Shown: positions 47,158 to 55,697 of the stretch, one piece after another
Layout of the letters: the number at the start of each line of letters is the position of its first letter
Position numbering within the stretch: position 1 is the stretch's first letter
NCBI RefSeq assembly: GCF_002939945.1
Contig: NZ_MDEB01000006.1
Span: 1-64,000 of the forward strand
Reading direction: 5' to 3'
Length of the DNA stretch: 64,000 nucleotides
From: Xanthomonas arboricola pv. populi
GTDB taxonomy: Bacteria > Pseudomonadota > Gammaproteobacteria > Xanthomonadales > Xanthomonadaceae
Notes under the pieces: model-generated
Databases searched by the model: none
What the model saw: only the letters and a program-made list of their open reading frames with translations
What the model was told of the DNA's origin: nothing
Made by a program: the position numbers and the translations under genes

Positions 47158-47928
47158 TCAGTTCGACCAGCCGCCATCGATGATATGGGTCTGGCCGGTG
47201 GTGAACGCCGATTCGTCCGAGGCCAGATACACCACCAGCTGCGCGATCTCGCGTGGGTCTCCCAGGCGGCCCATCGGCTGGCGGTCGGTGAAGCTCTTCC
47301 ACACCGCCTGTTCGTCGCCGCCCAGCGCCTTGACGCGCTGGCCCAGCGACGGCGTCTTGATGGTACCCGGGCAGATCGCGTTGCAACGCACGCCCTGGGC
47401 CACGTAATCGGCGGCGATGGCCTTGCTCAGGCCGATCACGGCCGCCTTGGTCACGCCGTAGACGAAGCGGTTCGGCACGCCCTTGATGCTGGAGGCCACC
47501 GAGGACATGTTGATGATGCTGCCGCGGCCGCGTTCGAGCATGCCCGGCAGCACCGCCTTGCAGGTGTAGTACATCGCATCGACATTGATCGAGAACGAGC
47601 GGCGCCAGGCCGGCTCGTCGCAATCGAGGATGCTGCCCTGGTGCACGAAGCCGGCGCAGTTGAACAACACATCGAACGGGCCGTGCTCAGCGACCAGCGC
47701 GGCAATCGCCGATGCGTCGGTGACATCCAGCAGCTGGGTGGTGATGGCCTCCGATTCGGTCGCCAGCGCCTGCAAGGCAGCGGTGTCGATATCGGTGGCG
47801 ATCACCTGCGCACCGGCGCGTGCGCAGGCCAGCGCGCTTTCGCGGCCGATGCCGGCGCCGGCGGCGGTGATCAGGCAGCGCTTGCCATGCAGGCGATCGT
47901 TGGGAGTGGGGGAGAGCGAGACAGTCAT
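47158..47928 (-). CDS. SDR-family 2-keto-3-deoxy-L-fuconate dehydrogenase
   Basis: The 256-residue short-chain dehydrogenase has the NAD-binding motif TAAGAGIGRE (residues 21-30), NCAG, catalytic Ser in NMSSVASS, YGVTK (Tyr/Lys) and CPGTIKTPSL. It would oxidise 2-keto-3-deoxy-L-fuconate at C4 to the 2,4-diketo compound. Its ATG overlaps the stop of the lactonase gene by four bases, so it belongs to the AKR-lactonase-SDR operon. Confidence 0.92.
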   Translation of the reverse strand: MTVSLSPTPNDRLHGKRCLITAAGAGIGRESALACARAGAQVIATDIDTAALQALATESEAITTQLLDVTDASAIAALVAEHGPFDVLFNCAGFVHQGSILDCDEPAWRRSFSINVDAMYYTCKAVLPGMLERGRGSIINMSSVASSIKGVPNRFVYGVTKAAVIGLSKAIAADYVAQGVRCNAICPGTIKTPSLGQRVKALGGDEQAVWKSFTDRQPMGRLGDPREIAQLVVYLASDESAFTTGQTHIIDGGWSN

Positions 47929-48797
47929 ACCGAAGAGGTTCCGTGGGTGGGGGCCGCCGGCCGTGGCAGACGATAGAACGTGCGTGCGTTGTCGCCGAAC
48001 ACCGCTTTGGCATGGCCGTCGGCATGTGTGGCGACCAGGTGTTGTGCGATCTGCAGCCACTGCGCGTATTCGGCGCGCTTGGTCAGCACCGGCCAGTCGC
48101 TGCCCCACAGCACACGCTGCGGGCCGAAGCGTGCGAACAGATGCGCGACATACGGCTCCAGCGCCTCCACGCCGGCGCCGCGCGCCGCTTCGGTCAGCAG
48201 GCCGGAGAGTTTGCAGTGCACATTGGGATGCTGCGCCAGCGCGGCCATGCCGGCCGCCCAGGCGACGAATTCACCCGCGGCGATCTGCGGCTTGCCGCCG
48301 TGATCGACGACCACGCGCAGCTGCGGATGGCGCTTCAGGCGTGCCTGCAGTGCCGGCACATGCACGCTGCGGATCAAGGCGTCGAAGGCCAGGTCGTGCG
48401 CGAGCAGGGCGTCGAAGGCGGCATCCAGCCCGGGCTGGGCCAGCCATTGCGCATCGGCGATGTCCTGCACCATCGGGCGCAGGCCCTTGAGCACGCCGCC
48501 ACCGGCCTGCACCAGCGCATCGATGCGCGCGGCGGCATCGGGCGCGGCGAAATCGACCCAGCCGACTACGCCGGCAATGCGCGCATCGGCGCGCGCCAGC
48601 TCGAACAGGTAGCGCGTTTCGGCTTCGGTCGCGGCGGCCTGCACCACCACCACGCCATCGACATCGGCCGCGTCCAGCGCCTGGCCGATATCGGCGGGGC
48701 CGAAGTCGCGATACAACGGCGCCAGCGCGGGCGTCAGCCAGTGGTAATCGCCACGGGCCAGCTGCCAGAAATGCAGATGCGCGTCGATACGGCTCAT
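47925..48797 (-). CDS. Amidohydrolase-family L-fuconolactonase
   Basis: The 290-residue TIM-barrel protein starts MSRIDAHLHFWQLARGDYHWL (metal-binding HxH) and has VVQAAATEAETRYLFELA, VVDHGGKP and the C-terminal WGSDWPVL with the catalytic Asp. This is the COG3618 lactonase group. It hydrolyses L-fucono-lactone to L-fuconate. Four-base overlaps on both sides (with the aldo-keto reductase upstream and the SDR downstream) show tight translational coupling. Confidence 0.92.
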   Translation of the reverse strand: MSRIDAHLHFWQLARGDYHWLTPALAPLYRDFGPADIGQALDAADVDGVVVVQAAATEAETRYLFELARADARIAGVVGWVDFAAPDAAARIDALVQAGGGVLKGLRPMVQDIADAQWLAQPGLDAAFDALLAHDLAFDALIRSVHVPALQARLKRHPQLRVVVDHGGKPQIAAGEFVAWAAGMAALAQHPNVHCKLSGLLTEAARGAGVEALEPYVAHLFARFGPQRVLWGSDWPVLTKRAEYAQWLQIAQHLVATHADGHAKAVFGDNARTFYRLPRPAAPTHGTSSV

Positions 48798-49801
48798 GGC
48801 GTGGGCAGGTCCGCGTCGAGCAGGCCGTCATCGCGCAGGCGCTGCCACAGCGCCGGCGGAATCGCCGCCTGCAGGCGCGTGGCGGCCGAGTGCACCTCGG
48901 CCACCGTGCGCATGCCGGCCACCACCGTGGTCACCGCCGGGTGCGCCAGCGGGAACTGCAACGCCGCCGCGCCGATATCCACCTCGAACGCCGCGCAGGC
49001 CGCGTACAGGCGCTGCGCGTGCCGCAGGGTGGCGGCGTCGACCGGGGCATAGTTGTAGGTCGCGCCGGGGCCGCGTGCGTCGCTGAGCAGGCCGGAGCTG
49101 TACGGGCCGGCAGACAGGATCGCCACGTTGCGCTGCTGCGCCTGCGCAAGCAGCGCGCGTGCGCCGTGCTGTTCCAGCAGCGTGTAGCGGCCGGCCAGCA
49201 TCACGCAGTCGAGCGGAAAGCGTGGCAGCACCTCCAGCGCCACGTCCTGTTCGTTGACGCCCAGCCCGATCGCCCCGCAGGCGCCGGCCGCCTTCAGCTC
49301 CGCCATCGCCGGCAAGGCCTCCTCCAAGGCCTGGCGCAGGACGTTGGCATGGTTGTCGCCGTGGGTCAGCGCACCGATGTCGTGCAACAGCAGCACGTCG
49401 ATGTAGTCCGTGCCCAGGCGCTCCAGGCTGGAGGCGAACGCGCGCCGCACGCCGTCGGCGCTGTAGTCGAACTCGGAGCGGCGGCCCGCCACCGCAAAGC
49501 CGTCGCGCCCGGCGGCAGCCTGCGCGTCGTCGTAGAGGCAGCGTCCGACCTTGGTCGACAGCGTGTAGGCGGCGCGCGGCACACCGGCCAGGCCACGGCC
49601 CAGGCGCGTCTCGCTCAACCCGTAGCCGTAGTACGGCGCGGTGTCGAAATGGCGGATGCCGGCCTCGAATGCGGCCGCCACGGCAGCCAGCGCCTGGGCC
49701 TCATCGACCTCGGCATACAGATTGCCGATCGGCGCGGCGCCAAACCCCAGTGCCGAGAGCTGCACGTCGGTACCGCCCAGACGCTGCCGCGCAACGCTCA
49801 C
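48794..49801 (-). CDS. Aldo-keto reductase, L-fucose dehydrogenase
   Basis: The 335-residue protein has LSALGFGAAPIGNLY, FDTAPYYGYGLSETRLG (catalytic Asp and Tyr), STKVGR (catalytic Lys) and LLLHDIG, as in NAD(P)-dependent L-fucose/D-threo-aldose dehydrogenases. It oxidises L-fucose to the lactone, the first step of the pathway. The GTG at 49801 with GGAG upstream is chosen; an ATG at 49843 would add 14 residues but has no ribosome-binding site. First gene of the AKR-lactonase-SDR operon. Confidence 0.9.
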   Translation of the reverse strand: MSVARQRLGGTDVQLSALGFGAAPIGNLYAEVDEAQALAAVAAAFEAGIRHFDTAPYYGYGLSETRLGRGLAGVPRAAYTLSTKVGRCLYDDAQAAAGRDGFAVAGRRSEFDYSADGVRRAFASSLERLGTDYIDVLLLHDIGALTHGDNHANVLRQALEEALPAMAELKAAGACGAIGLGVNEQDVALEVLPRFPLDCVMLAGRYTLLEQHGARALLAQAQQRNVAILSAGPYSSGLLSDARGPGATYNYAPVDAATLRHAQRLYAACAAFEVDIGAAALQFPLAHPAVTTVVAGMRTVAEVHSAATRLQAAIPPALWQRLRDDGLLDADLPTP

Positions 49802-50139
49802 GCGGCACGCTCCGCGCGCAGGGCGGCCGCGGGGCAGGCGCATACGGAATCTGGAAAGCAGCAGCTGGGCATCGCGACGTCCACCAGCCGGCAAGTCCCC
49901 GGCTGTTCGCATATGAATATCGCAATCATGAGTGAACAGATCACGCTGCAGTGCAGCATCGCAGGCGATGGCGGTTCAGCAGGCGCGTCAGGCAGCGCTG
50001 CGGTGGTTTCCAGCGTCCTGGCCTACACACCCCGGCTCCGGACGAGGTGAGGGCTGATCTCTGCCGGAATCCGCAGCTGTCGGGACTGCTTTCTGCAACG
50101 CCGTCTGCGCGGTAGCCTCGGTCCCCGGCGTGGGTACGC

Positions 50140-50362
50140 GCAGTCAACACGCACGGACGCATCCGCCTGCGCCTGCGCGACGATGCGCGTGTGGTGACAT
50201 TCGAGTATTCGTTCGACGAGGGCCGGCATTGGATCCGTCACCCCACGCGCATGCAATGTCCGGGTTTCCCCACAACATGTCCCGCGGCTTCCTGAGCCAG
50301 CGGCTCGGTCTCTACGCCGCGCAGCAGGGCGTAGTGGTGCTGCGCGATTTCAGTCATCGCGC
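50140..50362 (+). pseudogene. Frameshifted C-terminal fragment of a GH43 beta-xylosidase/arabinosidase
   Basis: One frame reads GRIRLRLRDDARVVTFEYSF and continues DEGRHWIRHPTRM. The neighbouring frame picks up at about 50260 with SGFPHNMSRGFLSQRLGLYA and AQQGVVVLRDFSHRA. Together they resemble the C-terminal beta-sandwich of GH43 enzymes (FEYSTD.G..W...M..SG.HHN..G.FLS.R..LYA.G.G.V.FRDF.YRA). The N-terminal catalytic part and the start are absent, so this is a relic. Assigned by eye. Confidence 0.6.
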
Positions 50363-50406
50363 GCCGCGTCGAGCGCGGTCTTGCAGCAGGCAGCGATGCC
50401 GGCAAA

Positions 50407-50432
50407 CGGCGGGGCCCGCGGGGACCCCGCCG
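50407..50432. terminator. GC-rich hairpin downstream of the cysteine-rich peptide gene
   Basis: CGGCGGGG and CCCCGCCG arms enclose CCCGCGGGGA. It lies 55 bases past the peptide gene on the minus strand and could terminate the two-gene unit. Confidence 0.5.
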
Positions 50433-50487
50433 CCAGACCTAGGGCGACTAACAAAATGTATCTGCGCAGTAGGTGTGATGGCCGCTC

Positions 50488-50691
50488 TTAGCCGCAGCAA
50501 TAGCAGACGTTGCCTTGTCCCAGGTCGCCGCCGAACTCCGGACACTCGGCTTTGCAGGCCCACGCACTACACGACTCGGTTTTCGGCTGTGCGTTATCGA
50601 CCGCCATCACCTGGAACGCACCGAAACCGGTACTGGCCAGGAACGTGGCCGCCATCAACGCCGTCCGCAAGGTACCCCAACGCTTCTTCAT
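50488..50691 (-). CDS. Small secreted peptide with six cysteines, unknown function
   Basis: A 67-residue protein starting MKKRWGTLRTALMAATFLAS with a hydrophobic signal segment up to about residue 30 (cleavage likely after QVMA). The mature part of about 37 residues has six cysteines arranged C-x4-C-x3-C, a Gly-rich loop, then C-x-CCG at the very end. A strong AGGAG precedes the ATG, and the gene starts three bases after the thioredoxin-like gene, so they form one unit. Possible roles: disulfide-stabilised secreted peptide (bacteriocin-like or signalling), or a redox/metal-binding periplasmic protein. No family recognised. Confidence 0.7.
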   Translation of the reverse strand: MKKRWGTLRTALMAATFLASTGFGAFQVMAVDNAQPKTESCSAWACKAECPEFGGDLGQGNVCYCCG

Positions 50692-50694
50692 GCA

Positions 50695-51285
50695 TTACTC
50701 CTTCACCGTTGCCAAAGCCGCTGGCGCATCCGTGCGGCGCAAGGCGGCGACCAGGTCCTGCACCTGCTCCGTGGTATCGAAGACGCCAAGACGGGAATGG
50801 CGCACGCGCCCCTGCCCATCGATGGCCATCAGCAGTGGCACGTTGCGCGCGCGAAACAGCATCAACGCGCGGCGATCGGTCAACGTGACCACCGGAAAAT
50901 CGAAGCCATGCACATGCGCATAGCGCGCAGCCTGCGCCGCATCGCACTGGCAGACGCCGAGCAACTGCGGACGACCCGGCAGATTGGCCTGTAGCTGCTG
51001 CGCCGCACGCCGCACGGTGGGTGCCGAGCGCTGGCAATACGGGCAGGTGGTGGTGAAGAAGAACAGCACCTGCGCCTGTCGCTGCGGCACGCCGAGCAGA
51101 TGACGTTGGCCCTGGGTATCGGTGACCGCGATGCGCGGCACGTACATGCCGTCATACGGCGCGCTGATGCGGGCCTGCAACAACTGCTGCTGCGCGCGCA
51201 ACTGCTTGTTCTGCCATGCCAGCACCGCGATCAAGGCACAGGCAATCAGCAGGCCGATCCAGAGCCAGGGAAGACGTCGTGCCAT
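50695..51285 (-). CDS. Membrane-anchored thioredoxin-like protein (TlpA/redoxin type)
   Basis: The 196-residue protein has an N-terminal signal anchor (residues 5-24, PWLWIGLLIACALIAVLAW). A thioredoxin fold faces the periplasm with the active site FFFTTTCPYCQRSAP (CPYC near residue 85). The cis-Pro equivalent is in RNVPLLMAID. It would reduce or isomerise disulfides outside the inner membrane. The next gene, three bases downstream, encodes a six-cysteine secreted peptide, its likely client. GGAG precedes the ATG. Confidence 0.85.
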   Translation of the reverse strand: MARRLPWLWIGLLIACALIAVLAWQNKQLRAQQQLLQARISAPYDGMYVPRIAVTDTQGQRHLLGVPQRQAQVLFFFTTTCPYCQRSAPTVRRAAQQLQANLPGRPQLLGVCQCDAAQAARYAHVHGFDFPVVTLTDRRALMLFRARNVPLLMAIDGQGRVRHSRLGVFDTTEQVQDLVAALRRTDAPAALATVKE

Positions 51286-51576
51286 GCCAGCTCCAGTAGC
51301 GTCATCAAGCCCGAGCCTTGCCCAGGCATGAGCTGATGGTCAATGGTGATATCGACAACTGCGATGTCGCGCGGTGCAGGGCTGTGGAGGCGGTCACGCC
51401 CCGGCGCTTGGGCTTGCCAGTCCTGCCTCGCCTGGCATGCATCGATTGCGCAATGCCTGCTGCCGAGCGAACGCGAGCAGTGCCGGTATCGGTCGACGCC
51501 GTCATGCAGCGTGGCTGCGAGGCACCCGCAGCAGCAGGCAGAGACGCGTTCGGCTGGCGTGTGTTGGCAACGCCGG
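51286..51576. other. Intergenic stretch with no recognised feature
   Basis: About 290 bases upstream of the thioredoxin-like gene. No repeat, convincing gene or RNA is visible. It should contain the promoter of the thioredoxin/peptide unit. Confidence 0.45.
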
Positions 51577-51790
51577 TCACTCGACGCCACGCACGAACAG
51601 CAACTCGAGCACGTAATCCACCTGCACGCGCTCATCGCTGAGCAGCAGCGCTTCCTTGTCCATGTTGACATCGGGCTGATGCAACAACCCGATCGTGCGG
51701 TTGTCGTCGCCGAAGCTGCTGTCGCTGGCCTGTGCACTGGCGCAGCCGAGCGCGGCCAGCACAAAACTCAGCCGAGCGGGCCGCGCGGAA
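51577..51790 (-). pseudogene. Truncated secreted-protein fragment, possibly DUF4424-like
   Basis: One minus-strand frame reads LSFVLAALGCASAQASDSSF followed by GDDNRTIGLLHQPDVNMDKE and LLLSDERVQVDYVLEL before a stop at 51577. It looks like the signal peptide and first 50 residues of a DUF4424 protein (pattern ...NMEKEALFISEDRVRVDYVF...), after which the similarity stops. No clear start codon with a ribosome-binding site is present. It is interpreted as a gene remnant with low confidence. Confidence 0.35.
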
Positions 51791-51954
51791 AAGAAAATGG
51801 CTGCATGGATCCCCTGGAGACCGGCACGCACCAACGCGCCGCAGGCGCACCGCATGCCACGCACCTGCCGATGCCGCGCAGCGCGGGCGTGCACAACATC
51901 AACCGCCCATGGCGTACAGTCGCGTGCCCCGCACACTCCAGGCCGCACGCTTCG

Positions 51955-52452
51955 ATGCCTTCCTATCTTCCCCTGCTGGCGGTCGCCGCCTGCCTGTTGC
52001 TGCCACTGCAAGACAGCCTCGCTGCTGCGCCCGATCGCAACGCGCCTGCCGGTGTTGTCCCAACCTGCACGGCCGATGCGTACAGCAGCTGTCCGTCCTG
52101 GATGCCGTCGCAGCAGGAGATGCGCACGGTGCTTGCCGATTATTTCTGCGATGCTGCCGATCGCGGGCTGGTCCGGCCACGCGTGAGTCGCGTGGTGCGC
52201 GCGGAGACCTCGCAGATCACCTGCGCTGCCCTGGGGCCGGAAACCAATTCCAATATCGCCTGTGGAGGCGACATGCATTTCATTGGCCCGGACGGTCGCA
52301 CCGATTTCCTCACCTTCAGCCCGACCATGCACCGCCAGGACGATGGGCGCTACGCGATCTATGAAGGCGAGGACGAAAACGGCAACGAGGTGTGGCACGC
52401 GCCTTCGCCGCAAAGCGCGTCGAAGGTCTGCACGGGCCAGCCATTGCGCTGA
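51955..52452 (+). CDS. Hypothetical secreted protein
   Basis: A 165-residue protein with a signal peptide (MPSYLPLLAVAACLLLPLQDSLA). The mature domain has five cysteines (CTADAYSSC, DYFCDA, ITCAALG, NIACGG), the segment HFIGPDGRTDFLTFSPTM, and a sixth Cys near the C terminus, suggesting disulfides. No family recognised. It lies alone between accessory DNA and the response regulator gene, which is on the opposite strand. Confidence 0.6.
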   Translation: MPSYLPLLAVAACLLLPLQDSLAAAPDRNAPAGVVPTCTADAYSSCPSWMPSQQEMRTVLADYFCDAADRGLVRPRVSRVVRAETSQITCAALGPETNSNIACGGDMHFIGPDGRTDFLTFSPTMHRQDDGRYAIYEGEDENGNEVWHAPSPQSASKVCTGQPLR

Positions 52453-52541
52453 CGAGCGTGCCGGAGCTGCCACCGGCGGCGTTTCTTGCGACGACGATCG
52501 GTCTGCGCTGACGGTGCGCGCAGCCAGTCGCTGCAGCGTGC

Positions 52542-53210
52542 TCAGTCGTCTTCGGGGGGCGGCAGCACGATGCCGTCGGCATCGATGGCGAGCTTGCCGG
52601 CCATCAGCACCGCCTGGGTGCGGTTGGTGACGCCGAGCTTGCGCAGGATCGCGGTGACGTGCGCCTTGATGGTGGCCTCGGACACGCCCAGGTCGTAGGC
52701 GATCTGCTTGTTGAGGCGCCCGGCGCCGAGCATCTGCAGCACGCGGAATTGTTGCGGGGTGAGATCGCGCAGGCGCTGGCCCACTTCGCGTTCTTCGCTG
52801 TCGGTCGGCGGCAGGTTCTGCGCTTCGGCCGGGATCCAGCGCTCGCCATCGAGCACCGTGGCCAGGGCGCGGCCGATGGTGTCCGAATCGGCGGACTTGG
52901 GGATGAACCCGAACGCGCCGTGGTCGATCGCACGCCGCATCACCGTCGGCTCTTCGCGCGCCGACACCACCACCACCGGCAGCTGCGGATGCAGCGCGCG
53001 CATGTGCACCAAGGCGCTGAATCCCTGTGCGCCCGGCATGTTGAGATCCATCAACAACAGATCGGCGTCCGGTTGCGCATCTGCCAGGGTGTACAAGGCA
53101 TCCACAGTGTCGGCCTCGAACAACTGCACCCCCGGCATCACGCGCTGCACAGCCCCGCGCAAGGCCTCACGGAACAGGGGATGGTCGTCGGCGATCAGCA
53201 GGGTGGTCAT
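52542..53210 (-). CDS. LuxR-type response regulator, CrbR (ErdR) type
   Basis: The 222-residue protein has an N-terminal receiver (TLLIADDHPLFREAL, phospho-Asp in LLLMDLNMPG, Lys in FIPKSA). A C-terminal LuxR/NarL helix-turn-helix follows (LTPQQFRVLQMLGAGRLNKQIAYDLGVSEATIKAHV). It lies 251 bases downstream of acs on the same strand. That neighbourhood and type match CrbR/ErdR, which activates acs and acetate uptake when phosphorylated by CrbS. No kinase gene is adjacent; the SLC5-fused hybrid kinase at 35941 is the likely partner. Confidence 0.85.
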   Translation of the reverse strand: MTTLLIADDHPLFREALRGAVQRVMPGVQLFEADTVDALYTLADAQPDADLLLMDLNMPGAQGFSALVHMRALHPQLPVVVVSAREEPTVMRRAIDHGAFGFIPKSADSDTIGRALATVLDGERWIPAEAQNLPPTDSEEREVGQRLRDLTPQQFRVLQMLGAGRLNKQIAYDLGVSEATIKAHVTAILRKLGVTNRTQAVLMAGKLAIDADGIVLPPPEDD

Positions 53211-53461
53211 TGAGGGGCTGGGAATCGGGAAGTGGGAGTGGGGAATCGGGAATCGCAAAGGCAACAGCGAAGGCAGCAAGGCAAGCAACAGCAAGACTGC
53301 GACGGCGAGGTAACGGCGAAGTCAGTGTGACGGGGTTGAAAATCAAGATCTGCAGTGGAGAGGAGTGGGCCGGGGGACCGCTTTTACGAGTCCCCAATCC
53401 GACTATTTACTGCCCGCTTCTCGGGGAACGGCTCCAACCATTCCCCATTCCCCGACGCGCG

Positions 53462-55405
53462 TCAGCGCGTCAGCCGTTCGCTCACCAACGAATCCACCAC
53501 CGACGGATCGGCCAGGGTCGAGGTGTCGCCGAGTTGGTCGGGTGCGTTTTCGGCGATCTTGCGCAGGATGCGGCGCATGATCTTGCCCGAGCGGGTCTTG
53601 GGCAGGCCCGGTGCCCATTGCAGGTGATCGGGTGAGGCGATCGGGCCGATCTCCTTGCGCACCCAGGTCACCAGTTCCTTGTGCAGTTCCTCGCTCGGCG
53701 TTTCGCCGGCGATCAAGGTGACATAGGCATAGATGCCCTGGCCCTTGACGTCGTGCGGGAAGCCGACCACGGCCGCTTCGGCGACCTTCGGGTGCGAGAC
53801 CAGCGCGCTTTCCACTTCGGCGGTGCCGATGCGGTGGCCGGATACGTTGATCACGTCGTCCACGCGGCCGGTAATCCAGTAATAGCCATCGGCATCGCGG
53901 CGGCAGCCGTCGCCGGTGAAGTAACTGCCCGGATAGGTGCGGAAGTAGGTGTCGATGAACCGCTGATGGTCGCCATAGACCGAGCGCATCTGGCCCGGCC
54001 ACGAATCCAGCAACACCAGGTTGCCTTCGGTGGCGCCTTCCAGGACCTTGCCGTCGGCATCCACCAGTGCCGGCTGCACGCCGAAGAACGGCAGGGTGGC
54101 CGAGCCGGGCTTGAGATCGACCGCGCCGGCCAGCGGCGAGATCAGGATGCCGCCGGTTTCGGTCTGCCACCAGGTGTCCACGATCGGGCAGCGGCTGTCG
54201 CCGACCACCTCGTAGTACCAGCGCCAGGCTTCCGGATTGATCGGCTCGCCGACGCTGCCGAGCAGGCGCAGGCTCTTGCGCGAGGTCTTCTTGACCGGTT
54301 CCTCGCCATCGCGCATCAGCGCGCGGATCGCGGTGGGCGCGGTGTAGAAGATGCTGACCTTGTGCTTGTCGATCACTTCCCAGAAGCGCGACACGTTCGG
54401 GTAGTTCGGCACGCCTTCGAACATTACCGCAGTGGCGCCATTGGCGAGCGGGCCGTAGACGATGTAGCTATGGCCGGTGACCCAGCCCACGTCGGCGGTG
54501 CACCAGTAGATGTCGTCCTCGCGCAGGTCGAACACCACTTCGTGCGTGTAGCTGGCAAACAGCAGGTAGCCGGCGGTGGTGTGCAGCACGCCCTTGGGCT
54601 TGCCGGTGGAACCGGAGGTGTAGAGGATGAACAACGGATCTTCCGCGTTCATGCGCTCGGGCTCGCACGCGGCCGGCTGGCCGTCGACCACATCGTGGAA
54701 CCAGCGATCGCGCGGTGCCTGCATCTCCACCGCACCACCGGTGTGACGCACCACCAGTACCGTTTCCACAGTGTTGGTGCCCGGCAGTTTCAGCGCCGCA
54801 TCGACATTGGCCTTGAGCGGAATCTTCTTGCCGCCGCGCAGGCCTTCGTCGGCGGTGATGATCAGCTTGCTCCGGCAATCGATCACGCGGTCGGCGATCG
54901 AGTTGGCGGCAAACCCGCCGAATACCACCGAGTGCACCGCACCGATGCGCGCACAGGCGAGCATGGCCACGGCGGCATCGACAATCATCGGCAGGTAGAT
55001 GGTGACCCGGTCGCCCTTCTTGACGCCGAGATTGCGCAGCGCATTGCCGAGCTTGCAGACGCGCTCATAGAGCGCGCGATAGGTGACCGGGTAGGACTGC
55101 GCATCCGGGCTGTCGGGTTCGAACAACAGCGCGGTCTTGTCGCCGCGCGTGGCCAGCTGGCGGTCCAGGCAGTTGACGCTGGCATTGAGCTCGCCATCGC
55201 CGAACCAGCGGATATGGAAATCCTCCAGCGCGTAACTGACGTCCTTCACCTGGGTGGGTTGCTTGAACCAGTCCAACCGCTGCGCAGCCTTGCCCCAGAA
55301 TTGCTCGGGGTGTTCGATCGATTCGCGGTACAGCGTTGCGTACTGCTCGCGCGTAATGCGCGCATCGGCGGCGAACGCGGGATCGACGGGATAAACATCA
55401 GCCAT
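53462..55405 (-). CDS. acs: Acetyl-CoA synthetase
   Basis: The 647-residue adenylate-forming enzyme activates acetate to acetyl-CoA. Key features are the P-loop-like [15 protein letters not shown] near residue 263, [11 protein letters not shown] near 410, [22 protein letters not shown], and Lys608 in [11 protein letters not shown], the residue inactivated by acetylation in other bacteria. Start [11 protein letters not shown] at 55405 with GAGGG upstream, close in length to the 652-residue E. coli enzyme. Divergent from a DcaP-type porin across about 290 bases, which probably hold shared CrbR-dependent promoters. Confidence 0.96.
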   Translation of the reverse strand: MADVYPVDPAFAADARITREQYATLYRESIEHPEQFWGKAAQRLDWFKQPTQVKDVSYALEDFHIRWFGDGELNASVNCLDRQLATRGDKTALLFEPDSPDAQSYPVTYRALYERVCKLGNALRNLGVKKGDRVTIYLPMIVDAAVAMLACARIGAVHSVVFGGFAANSIADRVIDCRSKLIITADEGLRGGKKIPLKANVDAALKLPGTNTVETVLVVRHTGGAVEMQAPRDRWFHDVVDGQPAACEPERMNAEDPLFILYTSGSTGKPKGVLHTTAGYLLFASYTHEVVFDLREDDIYWCTADVGWVTGHSYIVYGPLANGATAVMFEGVPNYPNVSRFWEVIDKHKVSIFYTAPTAIRALMRDGEEPVKKTSRKSLRLLGSVGEPINPEAWRWYYEVVGDSRCPIVDTWWQTETGGILISPLAGAVDLKPGSATLPFFGVQPALVDADGKVLEGATEGNLVLLDSWPGQMRSVYGDHQRFIDTYFRTYPGSYFTGDGCRRDADGYYWITGRVDDVINVSGHRIGTAEVESALVSHPKVAEAAVVGFPHDVKGQGIYAYVTLIAGETPSEELHKELVTWVRKEIGPIASPDHLQWAPGLPKTRSGKIMRRILRKIAENAPDQLGDTSTLADPSVVDSLVSERLTR

Positions 55406-55697
55406 GGCACCCTCACTTGCGATGAACTTGTCGGAAGAGGGCGCGACTGCCGCCCCGGTAGACAATCAGTGTGCCGTATCCATTCTGTCCCGGCGTTCAA
55501 CCGGGCCTTAGACCTTGGTCTTAACCGCCGCGGCGCGTCATCCCCAATCCGTTGCCGGTCCTGGTGCGACGATCGGTCACCTTGCGGAATGCTGCGTTGC
55601 AGCTACGACCAAAGGCGAATAGGCGCCAAAGCGTGGACTGCCCCACGCTCCGCACAGCTCCGCCATCAAGCGCGAGGCCATATCGGGGAGGGGGTCG

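Noticed and set aside
53681..55697. Plus-strand open frame opposite acs
   Set aside because: Shadow of acs, which has unambiguous adenylate-forming enzyme motifs on the minus strand.
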